Notes under the pieces: model-generated
What the model saw: only the letters and a program-made list of their open reading frames with translations
Database searches by the model: none
What the model was told of the DNA's origin: nothing
Assembly: GCF_014656295.1 (NCBI RefSeq)
Contig: NZ_BNCD01000003.1
Location: 284,061 to 348,060 of the forward strand
Source of the DNA: Streptomyces sulfonofaciens
GTDB lineage: Bacteria > Actinomycetota > Actinomycetes > Streptomycetales > Streptomycetaceae
Direction: 5' to 3'
Length of the DNA: 64,000 nucleotides
Shown: in pieces, positions 27,320-39,016 of the stretch
How positions within the stretch are numbered: the first letter of the stretch is position 1
Layout of the letters: every line of letters begins with the position of its first letter
Program-made: the position numbers and the translations under genes

Positions 27320-27823
27320 TCAGATCGTCTTGCGCATGGCCCGGTGCGGCATTCCCGCGTCCATGAACTCCGGGCCGTACGCCGTGTACCCGAGCCGCTC
27401 GTAGAAGCCCAGGGCATGCGTCTGTGCGTGCAGGTCGACCGCCGCGAGTCCGGTGCCCCGGGCGGCGTCCTCGATGCCGCGCACCAGCGCCGCCCCGACG
27501 CCGAGCCCGCGGGCGTGCTTGGCCACCGCCAACCGCCCGAGCGACCCCACGCCCGGCTCGCCGCCGGTCGCGGCGAGCGCCGCTTCGCCCTGCAGCAGGC
27601 GGCCGGTGCCGAGCGGCAGGCCGTCCTCCCGCACGGCTATCACGTGCAGGGCGGCCGCGTCGTGGACGTCGTACTCGATGTCCTCGGGTACGCCCTGCTC
27701 GGCCACGAAGACCTCCTTGCGCACCGCGAAGCAGGCCTCGCGGTCGGCGGGGTCCTCGGCCGTGCGGACCGTGAAGCCCAGAGTGCCGCCGCCGTGGGTG
27801 CCGCCGCCGTGGGTGCCGGTCAT
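27320..27823 (-). CDS. GNAT family N-acetyltransferase (ElaA/YjcF-like)
   Basis: The 167-residue protein has a GNAT fold. The acetyl-CoA pyrophosphate loop is [17 protein letters not shown] (about 95-111), preceded by GTGRLL. The segment [14 protein letters not shown] and the ending [24 protein letters not shown] are characteristic of the ElaA-like subgroup. The substrate is not predictable. A short Gly/Thr/His repeat (THGGG) precedes the domain. Its ATG overlaps the stop of the pseudouridine synthase gene (27820-27823), so the two are co-translated. Confidence 0.9.
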   Translation of the reverse strand: MTGTHGGGTHGGGTLGFTVRTAEDPADREACFAVRKEVFVAEQGVPEDIEYDVHDAAALHVIAVREDGLPLGTGRLLQGEAALAATGGEPGVGSLGRLAVAKHARGLGVGAALVRGIEDAARGTGLAAVDLHAQTHALGFYERLGYTAYGPEFMDAGMPHRAMRKTI

Positions 27824-28761
27824 GCGCTCTCCTCCCGCACCCGGTCGAGGGCACGCTGCAGGTCGTCGGGGTAGGCGCTCTCGAACTCGACCCAGCGGCC
27901 GTCGCCGGGGTGCTCGAAGCCGAGCCGGACCGCGTGCAGCCACTGCCTGCCGAGCCCGAGGCGGGTCGCGAGGGTGGGATCGGCGCCGTAGGTGAGGTCC
28001 CCCACGCACGGGTGGCGGTGCGCGGCCATGTGGACCCGGATCTGGTGGGTACGGCCCGTCTCCAGCTTGACGTCGAGCAGCGAGGCCGCGCGGAACGCCT
28101 CCGTCAGGTCGTAGTGCGTGACGGACGGTTTGCCGTCCGCGGTCACCGCCCACTTGTAGTCGTGAACGGGGTGCCGGCCGATGGGGGCGTCGATGGTGCC
28201 GCTCGTGGGGTCGGGGTGGCCCTGCACCAGGGTGTGGTAGCGCTTGTCGACGGTCCGCTCGCGGAACTGCTGCTTCAGCGAGCTGTACGCGTACTCGGAC
28301 TTGGCGACGACCATCAGGCCCGAGGTGCCGACGTCCAGCCGGTGCACGATGCCCTGCCGCTCCGCGGCGCCCGAGGTCGAGATCCGGTACCCGGCCGCGG
28401 CGAGGCCGCCGATGACGGTCGGGCCGTTCCAGCCGGGGCTGGGATGTGCCGCCACGCCCACGGGCTTGACGACCACCACGACGTCCTCGTCGTCGTGCAC
28501 GATCTCCATGCCCTCGACCGGTTCGGCCACCACCTGCACGGGCGCGGGCGCCCCCGGCAGTTCGACCTCCAGCCAGGCGCCGCCGTGCACGCGCTCGGAC
28601 TTGCCGACCGCGGCGCCGTCGACGAGCACCTTCCCCGCGGCGGCCAGCTCCGCCGCCTTCGTGCGGGAGAAGCCGAACATGCGTGAGATGGCGGCGTCGA
28701 CGCGCTCGCCCTCCAGGCCGTCGGGCACGGGCAGCGTACGGATCTCGGGAATCGTGCTCAC
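27820..28761 (-). CDS. rluD: RluA/RluD-family rRNA pseudouridine synthase
   Basis: The 313-residue protein has an N-terminal S4 RNA-binding domain ([20 protein letters not shown], given in part: [16 protein letters not shown]) and the RluA catalytic domain with the active Asp in [13 protein letters not shown] near residue 135. It should convert uridine to pseudouridine in 23S rRNA (RluD sites in helix 69), but assignment within the RluA/C/D group is uncertain. It lies directly downstream of lspA, the same order as lspA-rluD in many bacteria. The GTG start has no ribosome site; CATACT lies six bases upstream and may be a leaderless -10. Confidence 0.92.
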   Translation of the reverse strand: MSTIPEIRTLPVPDGLEGERVDAAISRMFGFSRTKAAELAAAGKVLVDGAAVGKSERVHGGAWLEVELPGAPAPVQVVAEPVEGMEIVHDDEDVVVVVKPVGVAAHPSPGWNGPTVIGGLAAAGYRISTSGAAERQGIVHRLDVGTSGLMVVAKSEYAYSSLKQQFRERTVDKRYHTLVQGHPDPTSGTIDAPIGRHPVHDYKWAVTADGKPSVTHYDLTEAFRAASLLDVKLETGRTHQIRVHMAAHRHPCVGDLTYGADPTLATRLGLGRQWLHAVRLGFEHPGDGRWVEFESAYPDDLQRALDRVREESA

Positions 28762-28836
28762 CCGTCGAGTATGCCGGAGACCGCGGGGCGCTCGGCCCGC
28801 GCGTCCCCGTGCGGGACGCTCAGGGCCGCCTCGGGG

Positions 28837-29742
28837 TCAGTCCCTGTGCACGGTCCCGTCCGGGTCGAGACCGCGGAAGGAGAGCAGCACGATCAGGATG
28901 CCGCCGCACACGATCGCCGAGTCTGCGAGGTTGAAGACGGCGAAGTGCTTGGGCGCGATGAAGTCCACCACGGCGCCCTCGAAGACGCCGGGCGAGCGGA
29001 AGAGCCGGTCGGTGAGGTTGCCGATGGCCCCGCCCAGCAGCATCCCCAGGGCGATCGCCCAGGGCAGGCTGTACAGCTTGCGGGCCAGTCTGACGATCAC
29101 GAAGATCACGGCCGCGGCGATCACCGTGAAGATCACGGTGAAGGCCCCGCCCATACCGAAGGCGGCGCCCGGGTTGCGGATCGCCTCCAGGCGCAGCCAG
29201 TCCCCGATCAGGTCGATCGGCTCGTGGTGCTCCAGCTTCGCGACCACGATCAGCTTGCTGACCAGATCGAGCAGGTAGACGAGGGCGGCCACGGCGAACA
29301 GCACCGCGATCCTCCGCCTGCCCCTGGCCGCGCCCCCGCCTCCGTCCCTTGGGGCCGGCTCGGAGGACGCCGGGAGGCCGGAGGGGACTGCGGTCCCGGA
29401 GGGCCCGGCGGTGTCCGAGGGCCCGGCGCTCGCGGAGGGTGCCGCCGTCGTGGCGGGACCGGCGGGACGGTCGGCGGCCCGGGTGTGCTCCGCCTGCGGT
29501 TCCGGGGTCGGGGTGGAGTCCGGCTCCCGGCCGGCGGCTCCGGCCGCCTCCGGTGCACCCGTGGGGGCCTGCTCGGAGCCGGTCGAGGCCCCCTCGGCCC
29601 CGGGTTCGCCTGCCGCGCCCCGGCCGGCGGCCGTGCCGTCCGCCGCCGGGGCGGCCCCGGTCCGGGCACCGGTCCCTTCGGGTTCCGGCCCCGGCGCCTG
29701 CGGGGAGTCCGGCGTACCGATGATGCGCTCCGCCTCTGCCAC
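28837..29742 (-). CDS. lspA: Lipoprotein signal peptidase with long disordered N-terminus
   Basis: LspA cleaves the signal peptide of prelipoproteins after Lgt modification. The catalytic aspartates are D245 (GNLTDR) and D274 (FNLADSA), and four membrane segments span about residues 146-290. Unusually, the first 140 or so residues are a low-complexity stretch of Ala, Pro, Gly, Thr and Glu with no predicted fold, about doubling the usual 160-200 residue length. The GTG start is supported by GAGGGA five bases upstream, so the extension looks genuine. It is transcribed with the rluD-like and GNAT genes. Confidence 0.95.
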   Translation of the reverse strand: MAEAERIIGTPDSPQAPGPEPEGTGARTGAAPAADGTAAGRGAAGEPGAEGASTGSEQAPTGAPEAAGAAGREPDSTPTPEPQAEHTRAADRPAGPATTAAPSASAGPSDTAGPSGTAVPSGLPASSEPAPRDGGGGAARGRRRIAVLFAVAALVYLLDLVSKLIVVAKLEHHEPIDLIGDWLRLEAIRNPGAAFGMGGAFTVIFTVIAAAVIFVIVRLARKLYSLPWAIALGMLLGGAIGNLTDRLFRSPGVFEGAVVDFIAPKHFAVFNLADSAIVCGGILIVLLSFRGLDPDGTVHRD

Positions 29743-29824
29743 GTGTGTCCCTCGGCCCTAGGTACCTGACTGAGGACGAGAGTACGGCACACCGTCCCGG
29801 CCCCTCGCGCCACAGCCTTCCCAC

Positions 29825-29873
29825 CGGTGACCGCCGGTGAGCGGCCCACCCGGTGACCGCCGGTGAGCGGCCC
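29825..29873 (+). repeat. Two copies of a 23-bp unit (26-bp period)
   Basis: The same 23 bases occur at 29825-29847 and 29851-29873; the unit begins CGGTGACCGC and ends GCGGCCC. This is the first of several tandem duplications in the lspA-dksA gap. Confidence 0.85.
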
Positions 29874-29877
29874 GCGC

Positions 29878-29917
29878 CCGGCATGGCACGAGGGAGGCCG
29901 GCATGGCACGAGGGAGG
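29878..29917 (+). repeat. Perfect 20-bp tandem duplication
   Basis: CCGGCATGGCACGAGGGAGG occupies 29878-29897 and is repeated without change at 29898-29917. Confidence 0.9.
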
Positions 29918-29992
29918 GGCGTGAGGGGCGCGGGGGAAGCATCGAAGGGGCACGGGCCGACGCACGAGCGACCGGGACGCACCCTCGGCGGC

Positions 29993-30035
29993 CCCATGAC
30001 GGGCCCATGACGGGCCACGACGGGCCATGACGGGC
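29993..30035 (+). repeat. Four or five degenerate 10-11 bp units (CCATGACGGG)
   Basis: Successive units read CCCATGACGGG, CCCATGACGGG, CCACGACGGG, CCATGACGGG and a decayed fifth. The pattern is continuous with the other repeats of this intergenic region. Confidence 0.8.
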
Positions 30036-30066
30036 CCGTGCGGTTCCGGCCACCGCCGACCGGCCG

Positions 30067-30156
30067 CCGGTCGAGCACCGGTCACCGGTCGAGCAGCGGT
30101 CACCGGTCGAGCAGCGAATGCCGGTCGGGCACGGGCCGCCGGTCGGGCACGGGCCG
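30067..30156 (+). repeat. Five tandem 18-bp units (minisatellite)
   Basis: Five contiguous 18-bp units fill this span, all beginning CCGGTCG. Units 1-3 (30067, 30085, 30103) are CCGGTCGAGCA-type, while units 4 and 5 (30121, 30139) are identical to each other and read CCGGTCGGGCACGGGCCG. The 18-bp period keeps any reading frame open, which explains the long open frames across it. Neither strand encodes a recognisable protein. Confidence 0.9.
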
Positions 30157-30467
30157 CCGGCCGTCGACCCGTCGGCCGCGGAGCACCGCGGCACCGTCCT
30201 TCCAGGACCGGACCACCGACCGCGGAGCACCGCACCACCCGGCCACGTAGCCCCGCACCAGCGGCGGCGCGGGCCGGCACCAACGGCGGCGGCCCCACCG
30301 GCAACCGAGGTCCCGCAAGCAGAAGGCCCCACCAGCGGCGAAGGGCCCCACCGGCGGAGAAGCCCCACCGGCCGTGGACGGCCGGAGCACCGGTCGCCGC
30401 GGCCCGGCCGCGGCGGTCCTCGCGCCCTTCCCGGGGCGGGCGCGGTTCCCCCGCCCTCCCGGGGTGC

Positions 30468-31739
30468 CTAGTAGCGCCGCTCCTGCTTCTGCTTGTCCTC
30501 GACACAGAGCGTGGCCCGCGGGAACGCCTGCATCCTGGCCTTGCCGATGGGCCTCCCACAGACCTCGCAGAGGCCGTAGGTGCCCGCGTCCAGGCGCTCC
30601 AGCGCGCGCTCCGTCTGCACGAGCATCTCGCGGGCGTTGGCGGCCAGGGCCAGTTCGTGCTCCCGGGTGATGTTCTTGGTGCCGGTGTCGGCCTGGTCGT
30701 CGCCCGCGCCGTCCCCGGAGTCCCGCATCAGGCCCGCGAGCGACTGCTCGGACGAGTCGATCTCGTTGCGCAGCCGCAGGGCCTCCGTGCTCAGCTCGGC
30801 ACGCGCCTCGTCGACCTCGTCCTGGGTCCAGGGCTCCTCGTCCGGGCGGACCGCGAGCTCGCCGGGCTCCGCCGCGGAGACCCGCGCCTTGGGCACCGGG
30901 GTGGGCTTCTTGCCCGCCGTGGCAGTGCCCGGAGTCTTCTTCGCAACCACCCTCGTGGCTCCCGTCGTCGTCGCGGCCTCAGCCGCGTCCTCGGCCGCAG
31001 TACCGGCCGCCTCGTCAACCGCGCCCTTCTCGGCGGCCGCGGTCCTCCGTGCGGCCGTGGTCTTCCTCGCCCCCGCCTTCGAGGCGGGTTCTTGCGCGGC
31101 CGGCGCCTTCCCGGCCGCGGTCTTCCGGGCGGGAGCCTTGCGGGCCACAGCGCCCTCCTTCTCGGCCGCCGCCTTCCTCTTCGGCGCCGCCTTCTTCACT
31201 TTCCGCACCTTCTGCGATTTCTGTGCTTTTTGGGCCTTTTGAACCTTCTGAGCCTTCCGCACCGGTTCCGGCGGCTTGGCCTTCGTCCCCTCCGGCTCCT
31301 CCTGCGGCTCTTCCGCAGCCGCCTCCTCCGCAACCGGCTCCTCCGCGGCCGACTTCCCGGTAACCGGCTTCCTCACGGCCTTCTTCCCGGCGGCCGCCCT
31401 GCCCGCGGGCCGATCCGCGGGCGTCCCGGTGCCGGGCTCCTGCGGCGTCTTCCCCGCAGCGTCCTTCGCCGTCTTCCTGGCCGCTCCGGGGCCGTCCCAC
31501 TCCGTTCCGTCGGGTTCGTCGGGCGCATCCGCGGGCGCACCGGTGCGCGGATCCTCCCCGAGGCGCCGGGCCGCGCTCCGGAGGGTCACCCGCGCGGGGC
31601 CGCGGGACTCGGCGGCATGCGCCCTGCGCACCGTGCGCGGAGCGTGCGCGCCTCCCCTGCCGCCGATGCCCGCGGCCGCCGCGCCGCCGGTGGATCCGCT
31701 GGTCGCCGAACGCTGTACGGCGGTCTTCCTCACCACCAT
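30468..31739 (-). CDS. TraR/DksA-like zinc-finger protein with Lys/Ala-rich histone-like tail
   Basis: The last 130 or so of 423 residues are a DksA/TraR-type domain: a helical hairpin (EALRLRNEIDSSEQSLAGL) and a C-terminal finger. DksA-type proteins act in the RNA polymerase secondary channel, often with ppGpp. The finger has C391, C394 and C412, but the fourth ligand position (415) is Asp, in TLCVED. The first 290 residues are low complexity, with repeated AQK/VRKVKK and AAARK-type stretches resembling histone H1-like tails, so DNA binding is plausible. The ATG has AAGGGG upstream. A DksA domain coupled to a long basic tail would give a nucleoid-associated transcription factor; this is inference. 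Confidence 0.88.
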   Translation of the reverse strand: MVVRKTAVQRSATSGSTGGAAAAGIGGRGGAHAPRTVRRAHAAESRGPARVTLRSAARRLGEDPRTGAPADAPDEPDGTEWDGPGAARKTAKDAAGKTPQEPGTGTPADRPAGRAAAGKKAVRKPVTGKSAAEEPVAEEAAAEEPQEEPEGTKAKPPEPVRKAQKVQKAQKAQKSQKVRKVKKAAPKRKAAAEKEGAVARKAPARKTAAGKAPAAQEPASKAGARKTTAARRTAAAEKGAVDEAAGTAAEDAAEAATTTGATRVVAKKTPGTATAGKKPTPVPKARVSAAEPGELAVRPDEEPWTQDEVDEARAELSTEALRLRNEIDSSEQSLAGLMRDSGDGAGDDQADTGTKNITREHELALAANAREMLVQTERALERLDAGTYGLCEVCGRPIGKARMQAFPRATLCVEDKQKQERRY

Positions 31740-31751
31740 GCCGCGGCCCCT

Positions 31752-31764
31752 TCACATAGTGTGA
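31752..31764. promoter_or_regulatory. Small palindrome TCACA-TAG-TGTGA over the ribosome-site region
   Basis: A perfect 5-3-5 inverted repeat lies 13-25 bases before the ATG of the DksA-like gene, beside its ribosome site. It could be an operator or a small RNA hairpin controlling translation. It may equally be chance. Confidence 0.25.
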
Positions 31765-32110
31765 TCTCGCACGCGAACCGTGCTGGGACGATAAATCGAC
31801 TCCGTGCCCGCGGCAACGGGGCACGCCGCCCGACGCACGTGCCCCTCCCCGGGCCACCGCCCAGGCCCTCAGGGCTCCGCAGGGAAGCCCGTCGGTCCGG
31901 TGGGGTGCCCTCCACAGCCGCGTGGCAGGCACGCAATGCGTTGTGCCCAGCTCACCGCCCGGTAATCCGATGAGCTGGACACATCCCCTGATCCGGCACC
32001 GCCCGTCTCGCCATTCGGGTGGCACCGGGCCGCACCGCCGCGTCCCGCTGCCCTCGCCACCCCTGCCGCCGCGCCGCGAAACCCGGTCGGCGCCACCCCC
32101 CGACCGCCCG
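31765..32110. other. Divergent region between the DksA-like gene and ileS
   Basis: I see no gene in these 346 bases. They hold the promoters of the two divergent genes; only the ileS -10 hexamer just downstream is recognisable. Confidence 0.4.
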
Positions 32111-32116
32111 TACACT
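32111..32116 (+). promoter_or_regulatory. ileS: ileS -10 element (TACACT)
   Basis: TACACT fits the TAnnnT consensus and lies just where a T-box transcript should begin, with the start expected near 32123. The -35 region is not recognisable. Confidence 0.5.
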
Positions 32117-32120
32117 GGGC

Positions 32121-32416
32121 GCAGCGAAAAGGCGTGGATGGGGACGAGTAGCGGCGTACGCGGCCATCAGCGACCCGGGGACGGTGCGAGCCCGGGGGCG
32201 AGCGCGGCGTGAAGATCACCCCGGAGCCGCCGGAAGAAGGCCGCGGTCCAGCCCCAGAGTGGGCCCGCGGCTGGTAGACCCGGCATCGCGACCTCAATGA
32301 GGGGGTCCGCCGGCGCACCCGCCGGAGGGCCAAGGAGGGTGGTACCGCGGGCGCCGCCGTGCAGACGGCACTCGTCCCTCCGACGGAAGGCTGCAGTCCG
32401 TTGGAGGAGCCCGTCG
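32121..32416 (+). ncRNA. Translational T-box riboswitch of ileS
   Basis: The leader carries the T-box sequence AAGGAGGGTGGTACCGCG (32332-32349), whose UGGU pairs with the free end of uncharged tRNA. Near its 5' end is the GAGTA motif at the base of stem I (32146-32150). The likely specifier codon is AUC (isoleucine) at 32215-32217, in GAAGAUCACC. Downstream, a 10-bp hairpin (32377-32386 with 32398-32407, one G-U pair) buries the ileS ribosome site. The alternative pairing of GGAGGG (32334-32339) with CCCTCC (32375-32380) would free it. This is the design of actinobacterial T-boxes that control translation initiation, not termination. Uncharged tRNA(Ile) should therefore raise ileS expression. 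Confidence 0.92.
32377..32407 (+). promoter_or_regulatory. ileS: Ribosome-site sequestrator hairpin of the ileS leader
   Basis: Arms 32377-32386 and 32398-32407 pair over 10 bp and take up the GGAGG of the ribosome site (32403-32409). The ATG is ten bases beyond the hairpin. Confidence 0.8.
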
Positions 32417-35611
<3,195 letters not shown>

Positions 35612-35643
35612 CCCGGAGGCCCGGAGGCACCTGACCGCCTCGG

Positions 35644-35694
35644 CGCTCCCCCCGCCCCCCACAGGGATCACCCCTGAAGGGGGCGGGGGGAGCG
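35644..35694 (+). terminator. 16-bp GC-rich hairpin after ileS
   Basis: Arms 35644-35659 and 35679-35694 pair over 16 bp with a 19-base loop, about 32 bases after the ileS stop codon. No U-run follows. Confidence 0.8.
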
Positions 35695-35859
35695 GTGTGC
35701 GCGGGCACCCGCCCCCGGCGGCCGGGACACGACCGGGACCGGACCTGCGGGACGGCGACGGCCCACCCGTCCCCCCATGGCCGATCGCGCGCATCCCCGC
35801 GGCCTTTCGGGCCGGGAGAACGGGGCCCCGGAGGGTCCCCCCGGAAGTGTGGAGCGCAA

Positions 35860-35896
35860 AAGGGCGGGGCCCCGGAAGATCCGGGGCCCCGCCCTT
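35860..35896 (-). terminator. 16-bp hairpin with U-run after divIVA
   Basis: Arms 35860-35875 and 35881-35896 pair perfectly over 16 bp with a five-base loop. Read on the minus strand it is followed by TTTT, the best intrinsic-terminator shape in the window. It marks the downstream end of the division/cell-wall cluster. Confidence 0.88.
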
Positions 35897-35925
35897 GAGT
35901 CGCTGCCGACGACTACGGTGTCACC

Positions 35926-37098
35926 TCAGTTGTCGTCCTCGTCGATGAGGAACCCCCTCATCGGCGACGGCGCCTGCTGCATCGGCTGCGGGCCCTGCGG
36001 CCGCACCGGCGCCATGGGCTGCGTCATGGCGGGAGACATCTGCTGCTGCCCGCCACCGTAGGAGGGTGCACCCTGCGACGGGGCGTGGTTGCCGCCCAGC
36101 GTGCCACCGCCCATGGTGCCGCCGCCCATCGTCTGGTTCGAGCCGTAGCCCGGGGCGCTCGCGCCCGCCGGAGCCATCGAGGGCGCCGGGGACGGCGGCA
36201 GGGAGGCCGTCGCGGGGGTGCGCGGCGGGGCCAGCGAGTCGTCCGCCTGGGTCTCCAGTTGACGCAACTGGCTCTCCAGGTACGACTTCAGGCGCGTGCG
36301 GTACTCGCGCTCGAAGCCGCGCAGGTCCTCGACCTTGCGCTCCAGCGTGGCGCGGGCGGACTCCAGGGAGCCCATCGCGACACGGTGCTTCTCCTGCGCG
36401 TCCCGCTCCAGCGCGTCCGCCTTCGCACGGGCGTCGCGCTCCAGGCCCTCGGCGCGGCTGCGTGCCTCACCGACGATCTTGTTGGCCTCGGAGCGGGCCT
36501 CCGCGATGGCCTGGTCCGCGGTCTGCTGGGCCAGCGACAGCACGCGCGCGGCGCTGTCGCCGTGCGGACCGCCCTGGCCGCCGGGGCCCTGCATCTGGGG
36601 TCCGCCGTGGCCCATCGGGCCGGCGGGGACCATCTGGCCCCCAGGACCGCCCATGGGGCCGCCCTGCATCGGGCCCGGGCCGTGCGGACCCTGGCCGTGG
36701 GGACCCTGGCCGTGCGGACCCTGGGGTCCGGGGCCGTGGCCGCCGGGGCCTGCGGGCAACTGGGGCTGTCCGCCGGGCAGCTGAGGGGGACCGCCCATCG
36801 GGTGCTGCTGCTGCGGCGGCACCGGCTGCGGTGGTCCTGATATGGCGGCGGGTGAAGGCCCGGCTGGTCGCTCCTGTTGCTCAGGAGGCTTGCGCATCGC
36901 GGCCTGCTGCTGGCTCTGGGCGGCGGCCCTGGTCGCGGCGGCCAGCTTGGCGCGGAGGTCCTCGTTCTCGCGGAGCAGACGGGTCAGTTCGGCTTCGACC
37001 TCGTCGAGGAAGGCATCGACCTCGTCCTCGTCATAGCCTTCTCGGAGGCGGACGGTCGTGAACTGCTTGTTCCGCACATCCTCGGGGGTCAACGGCAT
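35926..37098 (-). CDS. divIVA: DivIVA/Wag31-type polar growth protein
   Basis: DivIVA marks hyphal tips and directs polar cell-wall growth and branching in Streptomyces, where it is essential. The 390 residues begin with the conserved lipid-binding domain [34 protein letters not shown], quoted in part as [19 protein letters not shown], and a first coiled coil to about residue 65. A Pro/Gly/Gln-rich linker with repeated GPHGQ units (about 70-175) separates this from the long second coiled coil (about 180-285). A Pro/Ser/Gly-rich tail ends in FLIDEDDN. The long linker is the Streptomyces hallmark. A ribosome site GAGGTGAAGAG precedes the ATG. Confidence 0.97.
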   Translation of the reverse strand: MPLTPEDVRNKQFTTVRLREGYDEDEVDAFLDEVEAELTRLLRENEDLRAKLAAATRAAAQSQQQAAMRKPPEQQERPAGPSPAAISGPPQPVPPQQQHPMGGPPQLPGGQPQLPAGPGGHGPGPQGPHGQGPHGQGPHGPGPMQGGPMGGPGGQMVPAGPMGHGGPQMQGPGGQGGPHGDSAARVLSLAQQTADQAIAEARSEANKIVGEARSRAEGLERDARAKADALERDAQEKHRVAMGSLESARATLERKVEDLRGFEREYRTRLKSYLESQLRQLETQADDSLAPPRTPATASLPPSPAPSMAPAGASAPGYGSNQTMGGGTMGGGTLGGNHAPSQGAPSYGGGQQQMSPAMTQPMAPVRPQGPQPMQQAPSPMRGFLIDEDDN

Positions 37099-37144
37099 CT
37101 CTTCACCTCAACGTAGTCGTCGGCATTCGGCAAGACCGTATCGT

Positions 37145-37429
37145 TCACAGCCAGCTCACGATGGAGATCAGGATGTAGACGATGATCATCAGCAGGAAGA
37201 AGGACAGGTCTAGTGCCACGCCGCCGAGACGCAACGGCGGGATGAACCGCCGCAGAAGCTTGAGCGGTGGATCGGTGACAGTGTAGGTGGCCTCGAGTAC
37301 GACGATCATCGCCTTGCCGGGCTGCCATGAGCGGGCGAACTGGCGGACGTACTCCATCACCAGCCGGAGGATCAGCACGATGAGGAAACACATCAGCGCG
37401 ATGTAGAGCACATCCAAGACCACGCCCAT
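37145..37429 (-). CDS. YggT family membrane protein
   Basis: The 94-residue protein has two hydrophobic segments, about residues 2-25 and 68-92, around the family motif TDPPLKLLRRFIPPLRLGGVALDLS, quoted in part as DPPLKLLRRFIPPLRLGG. YggT proteins sit beside sepF and divIVA in Gram-positives and beside proC elsewhere. They are suspected to help division or membrane organisation, but their function is unproven. It lies 49 bases after sepF and 46 before divIVA, in one transcript direction. ATG 37429 is chosen over upstream frames. Confidence 0.92.
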   Translation of the reverse strand: MGVVLDVLYIALMCFLIVLILRLVMEYVRQFARSWQPGKAMIVVLEATYTVTDPPLKLLRRFIPPLRLGGVALDLSFFLLMIIVYILISIVSWL

Positions 37430-37478
37430 CTCCGCGCTTCCCTCTCCCTGTCCTCGTGCCTGCGACCGGTGCTGCGTC

Positions 37479-38135
37479 TCAGCTCTGGTTGAAGAACCCA
37501 CCCTCTGCGATACGGGCCTTGTCCTCCGCCGTGACATCGACGTTAGCAGGAGACAACAGGAATACTTTCTGCGTCACCCGCTCAATGCTGCCATGAAGAC
37601 CGAAGACGAGACCCGCGGCAAAGTCGACAAGTCGCTTCGCATCCGTGTCGTCCATCTCCGTGAGGTTCATGATCACCGGAGTGCCCTCGCGGAAGTGTTC
37701 CCCGATGGTACGGGCTTCGTTGTAGGTCCGGGGGTGCAGCGTGGTGATCCGGTACGGCTCTCGTTCGGACACGACCTTGGGCATGATCACCGGTGCGTTC
37801 TTCTCCAGGCTCTGACGTTCAGGTGTGATGGACGCCACGGGAGCGATTCGCGCCGGACGCCCGGTTTCCGCCGAAAGCGGAGTCGGCTCGCGGTGAGTCG
37901 ACAGGGGGACTGATCGTACCGATTCGTCCCTTTGTGGCTGATGGGACTGGTGAGGTTGAGGGGACTGACGGGACTGGTGGGAAGGAAGCGGCGCCTCGTG
38001 ACGCCGACGGTCCCGCTCGGGCTCCGGATCGAGCTCGGGCTCGAAGTCGTCGTCCGGGTCGAACCCGCGGCCGTCGTACCCATCGTCCTCCACGAGGCCG
38101 AGGTAGACCGCCATCTTGCGCATCGCGCCGGCCAT
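37479..38135 (-). CDS. sepF: Cell division protein SepF
   Basis: SepF binds the C-terminal tail of FtsZ and tethers the Z-ring to the membrane. The start [18 protein letters not shown] fits the amphipathic membrane helix. The middle (about 25-95) is an acidic-then-Gln/His/Pro-rich linker with repeated SHQ/PHQ units. The SepF domain occupies about 110-205, with [41 protein letters not shown] strands (quoted in part as [19 protein letters not shown]) and [14 protein letters not shown] 38135 is chosen because GGAGG lies nine bases upstream. It is downstream of the ftsZ group. Confidence 0.95.
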   Translation of the reverse strand: MAGAMRKMAVYLGLVEDDGYDGRGFDPDDDFEPELDPEPERDRRRHEAPLPSHQSRQSPQPHQSHQPQRDESVRSVPLSTHREPTPLSAETGRPARIAPVASITPERQSLEKNAPVIMPKVVSEREPYRITTLHPRTYNEARTIGEHFREGTPVIMNLTEMDDTDAKRLVDFAAGLVFGLHGSIERVTQKVFLLSPANVDVTAEDKARIAEGGFFNQS

Positions 38136-38154
38136 GCTCTGCATCCTCCGCTCT

Positions 38155-38180
38155 GTGGTGGATCGGCGTGGTGGATCGGC
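38155..38180 (+). repeat. 13-bp tandem duplication in the sepF leader
   Basis: GTGGTGGATCGGC occurs twice head to tail (38155-38167 and 38168-38180), directly upstream of the sepF ribosome site. Confidence 0.8.
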
Positions 38181-38291
38181 TGACGCCAACCAAGTGCCCG
38201 CGATCCACGAGGCCCCTCCCCCGTGCACCAACTGCTGCGGTTCATCCGGGAAAGACCATATTTTCTGCTGTGGTCCGACTTCCTGGCGACG

Positions 38292-39011
38292 TTACCCGGT
38301 CCCGGGTCGGACTCCGAGTACCGCGGTGCCGACGCGTACATGTGTCGCTCCGGCCGCCACGGCGTGTTCGAGGTCCGCGCTCATCCCTGCGGACACCATG
38401 TTCGCAGCAGGATGGGCCGAACGCAGGGCGGTTGAGAATTCCATCAGCCGCTCGAAGGCCGCCCGCTCCCGGCCCGCGTAGGGCCCGGTGAGCGGGGCGA
38501 CGGTCATCAGACCGCCGAGCCAGAGCCCCGGCGCGTCCGCGATCGAAGCCGCCAACTCCTCGATCCCCCCGGGTGCGACACCGCCGCGCGCCCCCCGCTC
38601 ACGCTCGTGCGCGTCCAACGCGACCTGGATCAGGCAGCCGACCTCGCGGCCCGCGGCCTCGGCCTGCCGGGACATCGCTTCCACGAGTTTCAGTCGGTCA
38701 ACGGACTGCACCACGTCGGAATAACTCACCACAGAACGAACTTTATTGGTCTGGAGTTGACCGACGAAGTGCCATGTCAGCGGGAGGTCCGCACACTGGG
38801 CGGCCTTCGGGGCGGCGTCCTGGTCGCGGTTCTCCGCCACCTGCCGGACGCCGAGCTCGGCCAGCATCCGCACGTCGCTCGCGGGGTAGGTCTTGGTGAC
38901 CACGACCAGCGTCACCTCGTCCCTCCTGCGGCCCGCCGCGGCACAGGCCGAGGCGATCCGGTCCTCCACCTTCGCCAGGTTCGCTGCGAGTTGCCCCTTG
39001 CGGTCCGTCAT
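38292..39011 (-). CDS. YggS/YBL036c-type PLP homeostasis protein
   Basis: The 239-residue protein is an alanine-racemase-fold PLP-binding protein. The PLP lysine is in VTKTYPA near residue 40, and the phosphate contacts are near GLMTVAPL and SAGMSADLEHAVAAGATHVRVGTA, quoted in part as SAGMSADLEHAVAAG. The family keeps the free PLP pool in balance and has no known catalytic activity. Its place between pgeF and sepF is conserved in Gram-positives. It starts five bases after pgeF ends. Confidence 0.95.
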   Translation of the reverse strand: MTDRKGQLAANLAKVEDRIASACAAAGRRRDEVTLVVVTKTYPASDVRMLAELGVRQVAENRDQDAAPKAAQCADLPLTWHFVGQLQTNKVRSVVSYSDVVQSVDRLKLVEAMSRQAEAAGREVGCLIQVALDAHERERGARGGVAPGGIEELAASIADAPGLWLGGLMTVAPLTGPYAGRERAAFERLMEFSTALRSAHPAANMVSAGMSADLEHAVAAGATHVRVGTAVLGVRPGTG

Positions 39012-39016
39012 GCCCC

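Larger units (their letters stand above)
29743..30467. other. 725-bp repeat-built intergenic region between lspA and the DksA-like gene
   Basis: Besides the listed tandem repeats, the right part (30170-30400) contains decayed copies of CGCGGAGCACCGC and of GCCCCACCGGCGG-like units. I see no credible gene, and any promoter of lspA must lie within or beside this region. Confidence 0.6.

Noticed and set aside
30067..30156. CRISPR array, considered for the 18-bp units
   Set aside because: The units are contiguous without unique spacers and no cas gene is in the window.
30027..31973. A 648-codon plus-strand frame across the repeat region and the DksA-like gene
   Set aside because: The 18-bp repeats keep frames open, and the rest mirrors the DksA-like gene. 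The translation is Arg/Pro-rich without any family feature.
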